Origin: Candidatus Kuenenia stuttgartensis
GTDB taxonomy: Bacteria > Planctomycetota > Planctomycetia > Pirellulales > UBA1268
Reading direction: 5' to 3'
Assembly: GCA_945897435.1 (NCBI GenBank)
Contig: CAMDFJ010000017.1
Coordinates: forward strand, 1-32,860
DNA length: 32,860 bases
Shown here: positions 8,646 to 16,243 of the stretch, piece by piece
Layout of the letters: each line of letters begins with the position of its first letter
Numbering within the stretch: the first letter of the stretch is position 1
Translations under genes and position numbers: made by a program
The notes under the pieces: model-generated
The model's input: only the letters and a program-made list of their open reading frames with translations
What the model was told of the DNA's origin: nothing
Databases searched by the model: none

Positions 8646-10070
8646 GTGCCGCTCATGGACCTCACTCCCGAAGCCCAAGCGCTGGCCCCGATCGTCATCG
8701 CGGTGGTCGTGCTCTGGATCAGCGAGGCATTGCCCCTGGCCGTGACGGCACTGCTTGGGGCCGTGGCCTGCGTGGTGGCTGGCGTGGCGCCCGCCAAGGA
8801 GGTCTTCCGGCCGTTTGCCGATCCGCTGATCTTCCTGTTCATCGGATCGTTCCTGCTCGCGGAGGCGATCCGTCGGCACGGGCTCGACCGCCGACTGGCC
8901 TACAGGGTGCTCTCCGTGCCCTGGGTCGGGGAGCGTCCGGGCCGAATTCTCGCCGCCGTGGCCCTCGTCACGGTGATGATCAGCGCCTTCATCTCAAACA
9001 CCTGCACGGCCGCCATGATGCTGGCGATCGTGGGCGGCATCCTCGATGCGGTCGATACGGTCTCAAGGAAAACCGGCCGGCCGCCGGCACCGACCTTCGC
9101 GACGAGCCTGCTGCTCTGCATCGCTTTTGCCGCTTCGATCGGCGGCCTTGCGACACCGATCGGCACTCCGACAAACCTGATCGGCCTTGGCTTCATCCGC
9201 GACCAACTCGGCGTGCAGGTGACATTTCCAGGCTGGTGCGCGATTGCCGTGCCCGTCGTTGCCGTGATGACCACGATCGCCGTGATCGTGCTGCGGCGGA
9301 TATTTCCCGCGGGTGTCGACCGACTCGAGGGTGTGGCCGAGTACGTGGCGGTCGAACGGGCCCGACTTGGACGATGGACCGTCGGTCAGCGATCGACGGC
9401 CGCGGCCTTCGCCCTCACGGTCGCGCTCTGGGTGCTGCCGGGCCTGCTCGTGGTGCTGCTCGGAGAGGAGCACCCCGCCTGTCGCTGGCTCGCTCAGCGG
9501 CTTCCCGAGGGAGTGGCTGCCCTGATCGGCGCGATCCTGCTTTTTCTTCTGCCGGGGGATCGCCGCCAGGAAGGGGGAAGGTCCCGGGCCCTCGAGTGGC
9601 GGGAGGCCCGCATCGACTGGGACATCGTCCTGCTCTACGGCGGCGGCATGGCCCTTGGCGAACTCTGTTTCTCGACCGGGCTTGCCGCGGCGATGGGAGC
9701 GGCCATCAATGGCTGGATTCCCGCGGGTCCGTGGGCCGGGACCGTGCTCGTGACCGTGGCCGCCGTTGTGGCCGTCGTGACCAGCGAATTCACGAGCAAC
9801 ACCGCCAGCGCCACGATGGTGGTGCCGGTCGTGATTGCATTGGCACGGGCCACCGGGGTCGATCCTCTGATGGCGGCTCTGGCGGCCACGTTTGCGGCCA
9901 GTCTCGGCTTCATGATGCCGGTGAGCACGCCCTGCAATGCGCTCGTCTACGGATCCGGCCGCGTGCCGCTCAGGGCCATGATGGCGGGCGGCGCGGTCAT
10001 CGACGTGGCAGGCACGCTCGTCGTCACGGCGGCCATGCTGATCACGGGCTGGCTGTGGGGAAGCCTCTAG
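8646..10070 (+). CDS. SLC13/DASS family anion transporter
   Basis: The 474-aa inner-membrane protein has about a dozen hydrophobic helices. It carries the paired DASS/CitT-type motifs: SNTCTAAMM and GTPTNLIG in the first half, TSEFTSNTASATMVVPV and STPCNALVYGSG in the second. These SNT-like clamps bind Na+ and the carboxylate or sulfate substrate in the family. The precise substrate (dicarboxylate, sulfate or other) cannot be read. The start is GTG at 8646 with AAAGG 9 nt upstream; ATG at 8655 is an alternative. It converges on a Cys-rich secreted protein gene whose stop codon is only 6 bp away. Confidence 0.9.
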   Translation: MPLMDLTPEAQALAPIVIAVVVLWISEALPLAVTALLGAVACVVAGVAPAKEVFRPFADPLIFLFIGSFLLAEAIRRHGLDRRLAYRVLSVPWVGERPGRILAAVALVTVMISAFISNTCTAAMMLAIVGGILDAVDTVSRKTGRPPAPTFATSLLLCIAFAASIGGLATPIGTPTNLIGLGFIRDQLGVQVTFPGWCAIAVPVVAVMTTIAVIVLRRIFPAGVDRLEGVAEYVAVERARLGRWTVGQRSTAAAFALTVALWVLPGLLVVLLGEEHPACRWLAQRLPEGVAALIGAILLFLLPGDRRQEGGRSRALEWREARIDWDIVLLYGGGMALGELCFSTGLAAAMGAAINGWIPAGPWAGTVLVTVAAVVAVVTSEFTSNTASATMVVPVVIALARATGVDPLMAALAATFAASLGFMMPVSTPCNALVYGSGRVPLRAMMAGGAVIDVAGTLVVTAAMLITGWLWGSL

Positions 10071-10076
10071 CCGGCG

Positions 10077-10520
10077 TCAGAATCCACCCTCGACGACCGC
10101 GCCGCACTGGTGGCAGCGGGGCAGGCTCGGCGAGACCGGCGTCGGCATCGCACCTTCGCAGAGCATGCCATGGAGCCGCGGAAAGCACGGCGGCAGCGTC
10201 ATGCAGTTTTCACGGGCAAACCGCCGCAGGTGAAGCTGCTGCCGCGGATCCGCATGAAACACCGTCCCGTGGAGGTGCGATCCGCAGGACGGCTGGCAGG
10301 GCTGGCCGTAGACGTTGCCATGCCATGGAGGCTGCTGCACGGCGTTGCATCCGCATCCCCCGGCCGCCGAGGAGGCGGTGGGCGCAGCCGTCTCCTCGGT
10401 GATGGCGATCGAATCCTGCGCGAAGGCGGCGCGACACGGGCAGATCGCGGCGATCGCTGCGGCGATCAGCAGGGTGGCACAAAGGGGGCTGGCGACTCGC
10501 AACGGTGGGACTCCACTCAC
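10077..10520 (-). CDS. small secreted cysteine-rich protein, function unknown
   Basis: The track ORF is longer, but a GTG at 10520 gives a 147-aa product. It starts with a clear signal peptide (hydrophobic LCATLLIAAAIAAICPC, then AFAQ as cleavage region). The mature part has paired cysteines and histidines: GGCGCN, CQPSCGSHLHG, CHQCG. These could bind metal or form disulfides outside the cytoplasm. The start is inferred from the signal peptide, since no strong ribosome site is visible. I do not recognise a family. Codon use resembles the neighbours, and the reading frame is the only one in the region with a sensible export signal. Confidence 0.55.
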   Translation of the reverse strand: MSGVPPLRVASPLCATLLIAAAIAAICPCRAAFAQDSIAITEETAAPTASSAAGGCGCNAVQQPPWHGNVYGQPCQPSCGSHLHGTVFHADPRQQLHLRRFARENCMTLPPCFPRLHGMLCEGAMPTPVSPSLPRCHQCGAVVEGGF

Positions 10521-10689
10521 GACTGACGGCGGACGACACAATCCACGACACGACCGAACGCACTTCCGACGGGAGGATCTTCGACGCGTTTCACCGGGCG
10601 GGTTCACCGGGGGGGCAAATCGGTGAGGACATGACGGTTGTGCCGCCGGTGCGGCCCTGAAAACGGGGTCCTCGGGTAGGATGTCAGCC
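10521..10689. other. divergent intergenic region
   Basis: About 170 bp separate the divergently read secreted protein and LarA-like gene. No convincing promoter pair or gene was found here. GGTAGG (10675-10680) serves as a possible ribosome site for the ATG at 10690. Confidence 0.4.
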
Positions 10690-11937
10690 ATGCCCGCCAA
10701 ACGCATTGCGATCGAGATGGATTACGGGGCGGCCGATCCACTCCGACTGGAGATCGGCCGCGATCGGCTTGCTGCCGACTGTCGCGGACCCGACGGTACA
10801 GAGGCTGGGGCGGCCGGCCAGATCACGGCGACGGCCTTGCGGGCAGGTGCCGAGTCTCCGCTTGCGAAGCATGTCGTTCCCGGCGACCGGGTGACTGTGG
10901 CGTTGGCTGGAGCGGGACCGCAGTCTCTGGCCGTGACCGATGCGATCCTCACCGAGCTGCAGGCCGGCGGCGTGGCCGACGGCGACGTCACACTCCTGCA
11001 TTCCCCGCCGTTCGATCCGCTCGAGGCCTCCCTGTCGGACGCCGACAGATCAGCCGATGCCTCGGGGCCTCAGTCCCCGATCCCGGGAGCGGTCAAGTTT
11101 CATCCCGAAATCGATGCCGAAACCGCCTATCTTGCGGCGGACGAGGAGGCCCGTCCGATCCATGTCGCCCGAGCGCTGGTGGATGCCGATGTAGTGATCG
11201 CGGTCGGGGAATGGGGATTCGATGCCACATTTGGCGGCCGATCGCTGAAGGGGGAACTCTGGCCCACATTTGCCCGACAGTCGAGCCGGCTTGAACTCGC
11301 AAAGGCATTGGCCCGAAAGGGCCAAAACGCATTGCCGGAATGGCGGACGGTGATGCAGGACACCCTCTGGCAACTCGGCGTCTGTGCGAATCTTCGGCTG
11401 GTCGCCGGCCGCGGCGATTCGCTGGCGGCGGCCGAGTTTGGGCTCGCCTCAGAGGCCGTTGATCGGGCCCGTGAGGCGGCAGCCGCATGGAGACCCGAAC
11501 TCTCCGCCCCGGCGATGGTCGCCGTCTGCACGCTCGCCGATCCAACCGCCGGATTCGCAGCAATCACGCGGGCCGTGGCCGCGGGATCCCGGGCGACGCT
11601 GCCTTCCGGGACCGTCTGCGTCGCCTGCGCCGGATCAAAGCCACCCGGGGTGATCTTCTCCCGTTGGCGGCAGGGAACACCTCTCGCCCCGCTGATCCAC
11701 GAGGCGGTCGCGAGCGGTGATCCCAGCCTGATCGCGGACGCCCTGCTGACGAGATTCTTCGCCCGCCGGCTCGGAGACCGGCGGCTCGTGCTGCTTTCGG
11801 GACTCGATGAATCGACGGTCGAGGATCTGGAATTTGGATACGCGGAGTCGACCGCCGTGATCGAGCGGCTCGCCAGCCGGGCCGAAAGCGTCGTTCTCCT
11901 TCATGAAGCCGACAGGATGCTGCCCCGGCTCAAGTAA
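10690..11937 (+). CDS. LarA-like (DUF2088) protein, divergent
   Basis: The protein has 415 aa from ATG 10690 (GGTAGG 9 nt upstream) or 418 from ATG 10681. The pattern follows the lactate racemase LarA fold: an N-terminal DUF2088-like region (GDRVTVALAGAGPQSLAVTDAILTE), a segment DADVVIAVGEWGFDATFGGRSLKG where LarA has its G-x-x-x-PH-x-x-GxxGG-x-K motif, and a C-terminal half. The catalytic His of that motif is not present, and the earlier TG-x-H loop reads LLHSPPFD. No larB, larC or larE cofactor gene is nearby. It may therefore not be a nickel-pincer racemase. The family assignment rests on motif layout only. Confidence 0.5.
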   Translation: MPAKRIAIEMDYGAADPLRLEIGRDRLAADCRGPDGTEAGAAGQITATALRAGAESPLAKHVVPGDRVTVALAGAGPQSLAVTDAILTELQAGGVADGDVTLLHSPPFDPLEASLSDADRSADASGPQSPIPGAVKFHPEIDAETAYLAADEEARPIHVARALVDADVVIAVGEWGFDATFGGRSLKGELWPTFARQSSRLELAKALARKGQNALPEWRTVMQDTLWQLGVCANLRLVAGRGDSLAAAEFGLASEAVDRAREAAAAWRPELSAPAMVAVCTLADPTAGFAAITRAVAAGSRATLPSGTVCVACAGSKPPGVIFSRWRQGTPLAPLIHEAVASGDPSLIADALLTRFFARRLGDRRLVLLSGLDESTVEDLEFGYAESTAVIERLASRAESVVLLHEADRMLPRLK

Positions 11938-12014
11938 TTGGCTGTCAGGCAGGTCCCGAACCGTAGGATCGATCAGAGGCAGCGAGAGATCGCCGGTCGT
12001 CTGCTCCGGAAAAA

Positions 12015-12044
12015 GAAACAGGACCGCTTTCGCGGTCCCGTTTC
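12015..12044 (-). terminator. Rho-independent terminator of the PEP-CTERM gene
   Basis: Read on the minus strand, a 13-bp stem with one mismatch (GAAACGGGACCGC / GCGGTCCTGTTTC) around GAAA is followed by TTTTT. It lies about 75 bp past the PEP-CTERM stop and between convergent genes, so it may also slow plus-strand transcription from the LarA-like gene. Confidence 0.75.
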
Positions 12045-12118
12045 CTGAACTCCATCCACCACCACGCGGATGTGTGTATTGCGACCGTTACGAGGCCACG
12101 GTCGAGGGCATTGGGCGA

Positions 12119-13027
12119 TCAAGCCTGGGAGGCGATCGCACCGGTCGTCGAATCCTCGCCGCCGGCGTCGTTCCCGGCCGGCTGCCGCTGCTTGCGGCGG
12201 CGGTAGCCGTTGGCGAGCACGCCTGCCGCACCGAGCCCGGCCAGGATCAGGGTCGGCGGTTCGGGCACCGCGACGAGATCGACGGGGGCGTTCACGTTGA
12301 AGTTCGTGACCGATGTCCGAGCCGTTCCGTACACCGAAGCCGCTCCGAGGTCGACCGTGAATTGAAGGAGGGCACCGGTGATGTTGCGGCCCGGAGCCAC
12401 ACCTGCGGCCGCCTTGACCGAATTCCAGTCGATGTTCGCAGAACCGCTCCAGTTGCCGGTCGTGGCAACACTCTGCGGCCCGACGCTGGTCACGGTGGAC
12501 GGCGTGATCACCATGCTTCCGAGCGTCGATTGGGCGCTGCTCCACGGGGCCCAGTCGACACCCGTGACCTGGAGCGAATACACGCCCGCCATCGTGACCT
12601 TCGCCTGTCCTCCGGCAAACGGAGCCCAGACGGAGTAGTCTCCGCCCAGTGTCAGGGAGGTTCCAGTGAAGGCATAGCCGCCCTCGAGGGCTGTTCCCTT
12701 CGACTGCATCGACATCGAAAGTTGCGAGGCCTTGTACTTGAGGTCGAACGCGGCCGTCCCGCTTGTCTCGATCACCGAGTTGTTGAAGTCCTGCGGCGCG
12801 AAGGACAGCTGCGGGTTTGGCATCTGCGAGTAGACCGGTGTCAGCGGCGTGAAGAGCGAGGGAGGGATCGTTGCCCCGCTCTCCGTAACGTCATGAAAGC
12901 CTGCCTTCGAGCCTTCAAACGTGCCGAGTGGGATGGTGCCTGCAACGGCAGGCTGCGAACCGACGGCAGCCGCAATGACGGCGGCGGCAATCAGGCCTGT
13001 CGCCTTGGAGGAAATGGAAGTGAACAT
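12119..13027 (-). CDS. PEP-CTERM sorting-signal protein, exported
   Basis: This 302-aa protein starts at ATG 13027, where AGGA sits 9 nt upstream; the track extends further into non-coding sequence. A signal peptide (GLIAAAVIAAAVGSQPAVAG) is followed by a low-complexity Ser/Thr/Gly-rich beta-type domain. The C-terminal PEP-CTERM anchor has VPEPPTLILAGLGAAGVLANGYRRRK. In this system exosortase cleaves and sorts proteins to the envelope, often with exopolysaccharide. An odd point is the 24-residue tail after the Arg cluster, where most family members stop within a few residues. No exosortase gene is in the window. Function of the mature domain is unknown. Confidence 0.85.
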   Translation of the reverse strand: MFTSISSKATGLIAAAVIAAAVGSQPAVAGTIPLGTFEGSKAGFHDVTESGATIPPSLFTPLTPVYSQMPNPQLSFAPQDFNNSVIETSGTAAFDLKYKASQLSMSMQSKGTALEGGYAFTGTSLTLGGDYSVWAPFAGGQAKVTMAGVYSLQVTGVDWAPWSSAQSTLGSMVITPSTVTSVGPQSVATTGNWSGSANIDWNSVKAAAGVAPGRNITGALLQFTVDLGAASVYGTARTSVTNFNVNAPVDLVAVPEPPTLILAGLGAAGVLANGYRRRKQRQPAGNDAGGEDSTTGAIASQA

Positions 13028-13510
13028 TGATCGTATTCCTGCGTTCGTGATGGAGTTCATCCGGGTTTGCGGCCCGACGCCGCCTCCCGATATCGCCTCC
13101 GGCGGGTGCGACCCCGACGGATCCCGTGGACGTGAAGCAGTCGAAAGGTGGTGGTGACTGCTCCCCGACCGGCGGCCGAGTGAACCGTTCCGGAGCGAAA
13201 TGCTCTGGAGCGAATTGCTCTGGGATGAATCAGATCCCGTTGAGTGCGGTAAATGCCCCGGGCCACCTGCCCGCATCAGCGGTGCGGAGTGGCTCGCCCA
13301 TGCCCGGCGTCGTCTGGCCCGCCGGGCGACGCGGCGCCGGGCGTTTCTCGACAGCGGCCCGCGGAGCCGACGCGATGTCGTCCGCAGACGCAGTCGCGAC
13401 GAACCGGCGGAGCGGGTTGGGCGGGAACGTGACATGGGATGCTTGTGTCTCTGGGCGATCGTGAACGGATGGAGTGCGAGAACGGCCGGGAAGGAAGCGG
13501 CCTGGAACGA
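13028..13510. other. 483-bp region without a confident gene, carrying tandem 15-bp dyads
   Basis: Both strands have Arg-rich open frames here (minus extension of the PEP-CTERM ORF; plus 13200-13655), but neither has a family match, a ribosome site or convincing composition. The plus frame runs antisense into the small gene at 13511-13693. The region probably holds the PEP-CTERM promoter and leader. Tandem dyads at 13192-13221 are listed separately. Confidence 0.5.
13192..13221. promoter_or_regulatory. two tandem 15-bp dyads, GAGC-N5-GCTC
   Basis: GGAGCGAAATGCTCT (13192-13206) is followed directly by GGAGCGAATTGCTCT (13207-13221), with one mismatch. Each copy is itself a dyad. They lie 165-194 bp upstream of the PEP-CTERM start codon, so they are candidate regulator-binding sites; the binding protein is unknown. 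Confidence 0.45.
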
Positions 13511-13693
13511 CTACCAGGCGAACCGCTTGTTGCGACGGCGGTGGATACCGTTGGTCTGCGTCGGGCCGCGACCCGAGCGGGCATATCGGGGCTGTGAGGA
13601 CTTCCGGGAGTCGTGGTCGCTCTCGCGGCGGTCGCGGATTCGCTGCGACGAGTAGTCGAGATCGGAGCCGTCGGCGTAGTAGGGGGCGGACAT
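13511..13693 (-). CDS. small basic protein (60 aa), function unknown
   Basis: The track gives 97 aa from 13804, but the ATG at 13693 is preceded by a strong ribosome site (AAGGAGAAG, about 6 nt spacing), giving 60 aa. The protein is hydrophilic and strongly basic with many Arg/Ser residues (IRDRRESDHDSRKSSQ) and ends in HRRRNKRFAW. There is no signal peptide or membrane helix. It could bind nucleic acid, but nothing shows this directly. It lies 76 bp downstream of the degenerate receiver-domain gene in the same orientation, so the two may be co-transcribed. Confidence 0.6.
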   Translation of the reverse strand: MSAPYYADGSDLDYSSQRIRDRRESDHDSRKSSQPRYARSGRGPTQTNGIHRRRNKRFAW

Positions 13694-13769
13694 GGCGAGC
13701 TTCTCCTTCAGGGCTTGGAATTTGGGACGGTGAATTTCCGGACGTCGGGATCGATGGAAACCGAATTGA

Positions 13770-14267
13770 TCAACGGGTGGCGGCGAACGACGGAACTCCC
13801 GCACGCAGGCGACGGGCCTCGACGCAGAGGCTGGTCAGGCTGTCGCCGTCACAGACGCCGGGGAGATAGAGCCAGGCACCGAGTTGGCGGGCCCAGAGTT
13901 CCTCGTCGATGTTGTCTTCCGAGCCGCAGACAACCAGCAGCGTGCCCGGACGGGCGGCGAACTCCTCGGCCAACTCGATCGTGTCGTTGACGCGGTCGCC
14001 GAGGGGCGAGGCGACATCGACGATCACCAGATGAAAATCACTGTCGACGGCCGTGCGGAGATCGGCGGACGATTCGGGTGCCGAGCAATCGAGCCAGCCA
14101 GCGAGTTCGATCGCTCCCTCGAAGCGGCGGCGACGCGAGGCATCCCCCGTCACGACAAGGCAATCGAGACGTCCCGTGCGACGTCCAACGCGGGTCTTTG
14201 CCATCTCAGCAGCGGAATGCTGCGTGACGACTTCCGACGTGATACCGACTGCGGCGACCATCATCAT
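13770..14267 (-). CDS. degenerate receiver-domain (response regulator-like) protein
   Basis: The protein has 165 aa from ATG 14267, chosen because GAGGAGG lies 6 nt upstream; the track's longer start at 14429 lacks this. A receiver-like fold is suggested by RLDCLVVTGD (strand 1), FHLVIVDVA with Asp 84 at the phosphoacceptor position, LLVVCGSED (strand 4) and GAWLYLPG (strand 5). The acidic pair expected after strand 1 is replaced by TGD, and the invariant Lys of the KP motif is absent. Phosphorelay chemistry is therefore doubtful; it may be a pseudo-receiver that binds a partner. There is no output domain. Three dyads upstream (14439-14558) may control it. Confidence 0.6.
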   Translation of the reverse strand: MMMVAAVGITSEVVTQHSAAEMAKTRVGRRTGRLDCLVVTGDASRRRRFEGAIELAGWLDCSAPESSADLRTAVDSDFHLVIVDVASPLGDRVNDTIELAEEFAARPGTLLVVCGSEDNIDEELWARQLGAWLYLPGVCDGDSLTSLCVEARRLRAGVPSFAATR

Positions 14268-14561
14268 CTGACACCTCCTCGTGTTCGTTGGTTTGAGTGC
14301 TCCGTAGCGGAGGAGAAGAAATGCACACCTCGTGCCAGATCTCATGCCAGGCATGCAGACAGAGCGCAACTCGTGTCTGCGTATGGCGATTGCGTCGCGA
14401 AAAAAAATTCCGACGACGCTCAGAAGCAAAACCGCCGTCTCACGAGAGTGGTGAGCGACTGGCTGGAGTCGGCTGGCCTGCTGCCTCAGAAACCCCTGTT
14501 TTCCAAGGGGAAAAGCGTTATCTCACCGTTATGGTGAGGGGCTCACAGGATTCGTGAGCCT
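14268..14561. other. regulatory-looking intergenic region upstream of the receiver-like gene
   Basis: This 294-bp AT-richer stretch contains no credible gene. It holds an inverted repeat GCAGACA-N12-TGTCTGC (14355-14380), an A8 run (14400-14407), a CCCCT/AGGGG hairpin, and three CTCAC-N7-GTGAG dyads. It separates the receiver-like gene's start from the end of the glnN-rsmG-lepB-like operon, so it likely carries both a terminator and a promoter on the minus strand. Confidence 0.5.
14439..14558. promoter_or_regulatory. three CTCAC-N7-GTGAG dyads
   Basis: Copies are at 14439-14455, 14522-14538 and 14542-14558. The last two have centres 20 bp apart, about two helical turns. The third has longer arms (GGCTCAC/GTGAGCC). 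Spacer sequences differ while the arms and the 7-bp spacing are fixed, which suggests a dimeric DNA-binding protein. The last two could also fold as RNA hairpins ending the upstream minus-strand operon. Confidence 0.55.
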
Positions 14562-15578
14562 TCAACGGGACTCTGGTCCACTCACCCGATACCGCAGACT
14601 CGTGGCGGCGATCGGCCCCCAGATACGGCAATCGCGGCTTGCGGAAGGAAAGTCGCCGAGGCAGAACACCTCGCCGGCAGCAAGCCTCCAGGATCTGATC
14701 CCATTCGCTGCCGGCCGATGCACCAGATCCCGCCAGACGACAATCCGCTCGAGCTGGATTCCCTCGACGTTCGCCGCTGCCTCGATCCGCCAGGCGAGCG
14801 CTGGAGGATCGACCTGCGGTTCTCCAGCCTCCGGCCAATCCGTCGCAATCGTCCAGGTGATGCCTGGCTGCCTCGCCACCGGCGGGATCGCCCCCCGCCA
14901 GACACCCTCCGTGCCCTCGATCCGCCAGGCCGCCGCCACGAATCGGCCGTCGAGGCGTCCTGCGATCAAGGCATGCCGCCCACTGCCGGTCGGGGTGAAT
15001 CGGACCGCACGTTCATCGATCGAGAGCGAGATTCGCCACGGATCCTCTACCGACGTCGCAGCGACGTCGACGACGGCGGCGAGTCCGACGTCGCGGGCAG
15101 GAAGCAAAAGCCGCCGCTCGCCGGTCGCAAAAGGGGCGTCGTCGAGCAGGGCGGTTTCAAAGCCCGCCCGTCCGCTTCCAGCCCCGGTAGACACGGTCGC
15201 GAACGGCACTGCCAGGGCGGTCTCTGCCAGCAGCGCCGGCGGTGTGAGCAGCCGCAGGCCGTCGATCCAGAGGTCGTCCTCGGCGATCGCTACCCGCTCG
15301 CCCGGCAGGCCGACGAGCCGCTTCACCGTATCGACGCCATCCTCCACTCGCACGATCCAGCGGTCGAACCGTTGCAGCGGCCAGAGGCGGCCGAACCGGG
15401 GCCACGGTCCCGTCTTGACGATGTCTCCGGGCATGAGCCCAGGCGCCATCGAGAGGCCATCGACCTCCCAGCGGAGGGGCTGAAGGAGCCAGACGGCGGC
15501 CCAGCAGACGGCGATCGGGACGGCGACCAGAAGGGTGCGACGCATGGCGGCCGCCAGTATCGCATCCAGGGCCGTCAC
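14562..15578 (-). CDS. signal peptidase I-like protein with long insertion
   Basis: This 338-aa protein has one N-terminal membrane helix (LLVAVPIAVCWAAVWLL). It then has the SPase I boxes: DGLSMAPGLMPGD with the nucleophile Ser, DTVKRLVGLPGERV with the general-base Lys, and CLGDFPSASRDCRIWGPI as box E. Box E normally reads GDNxxxSxDSR, so Asn and the second Ser are changed. Between the Lys box and box E lies an insertion of roughly 170 residues, far longer than in small SPases. The GTG start at 15578 overlaps the rsmG stop (GTGA); ATG 15545 is an alternative. It would cleave exported precursors at the membrane, if active. Confidence 0.8.
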   Translation of the reverse strand: MTALDAILAAAMRRTLLVAVPIAVCWAAVWLLQPLRWEVDGLSMAPGLMPGDIVKTGPWPRFGRLWPLQRFDRWIVRVEDGVDTVKRLVGLPGERVAIAEDDLWIDGLRLLTPPALLAETALAVPFATVSTGAGSGRAGFETALLDDAPFATGERRLLLPARDVGLAAVVDVAATSVEDPWRISLSIDERAVRFTPTGSGRHALIAGRLDGRFVAAAWRIEGTEGVWRGAIPPVARQPGITWTIATDWPEAGEPQVDPPALAWRIEAAANVEGIQLERIVVWRDLVHRPAANGIRSWRLAAGEVFCLGDFPSASRDCRIWGPIAATSLRYRVSGPESR

Positions 15579-16243
15579 TTCGGCTGACGGCGGCGGATTT
15601 CGAGCAGCACGCTCTCGTTGTCGCTGCCCCGGATCGGCCAGGCGGCGATCCGGCGGATGGAGACCTTCTTCCCAAAACCCTTGTGACGGGCCTCCCCCTT
15701 CTCCTCCTCCCAGCGCGGACCCTTGATCACGAGCATCCGCCCGTAGGCGTCGCAGATCGGCTCGAACCAGCCGAGCAGCTTCACCAGCGGCGCGACCGCC
15801 CGGACGACGAGCGTGTCGAATCGCTTTCCAGCGGCATCTGCATCGGCGACGACCGCCTGAGCCGCGGCCTCGTGCACCGGCAGCGGCAGACGGATCTCAT
15901 CCAGAATCCCCCGTACCGCCCGGGCCTTCTTGGCGACACTGTCGGCCAGTTCCACCCGCAGATCGGGCCTCAGGATCGCGAGGATCACGCCCGGCACACC
16001 ACCGCCGGTGCCCACATCGAGCACCCGCTCGGCGTTGGCGAGATGCGGGGCGATCGCCGCGGCATCGGCCAGGTCGCGGGAGACGAACAGGGCGGCATCG
16101 GTATGACGCGTGAGATTCAGCCGCTCGTTCCAAGACCAGAGGCTCGCCGCGTAGGCGGCGAGCCTCTGGATGGCTTCGGACGGAACCGTGATGCCCAGTC
16201 GCTCCGACTCGTCGGCGATTGACCGGGAAAGTTCCTGGTGCAT
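15575..16243 (-). CDS. rsmG: 16S rRNA (guanine(527)-N(7))-methyltransferase RsmG
   Basis: The 222-aa SAM-dependent methyltransferase shows the RsmG pattern: WNERLNLTRH in the N-terminal helical part, the SAM-binding motif VLDVGTGGGVPGVILAI, and the later VVRAVAPLVKLLGWFEP and GRMLVIKGPRWEEE segments. It methylates N7 of G527 in the 530 loop of 16S rRNA. The ATG at 16243 shares one base with the glnN stop (TGATG), so translation is probably coupled. Residues added upstream in the track belong to the glnN 3' end read in another frame. The 3' end overlaps the signal-peptidase-like gene. rsmG is often near gid/parAB; this context differs. Confidence 0.95.
   Translation of the reverse strand: MHQELSRSIADESERLGITVPSEAIQRLAAYAASLWSWNERLNLTRHTDAALFVSRDLADAAAIAPHLANAERVLDVGTGGGVPGVILAILRPDLRVELADSVAKKARAVRGILDEIRLPLPVHEAAAQAVVADADAAGKRFDTLVVRAVAPLVKLLGWFEPICDAYGRMLVIKGPRWEEEKGEARHKGFGKKVSIRRIAAWPIRGSDNESVLLEIRRRQPK

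Noticed and set aside
13200-13655. 151-aa plus-strand ORF with a CxxC motif
   Set aside because: Arg-rich, no ribosome site, and its 3' half is antisense to the 60-aa gene that has a strong ribosome site. Kept only as a low-probability possibility within the empty region.
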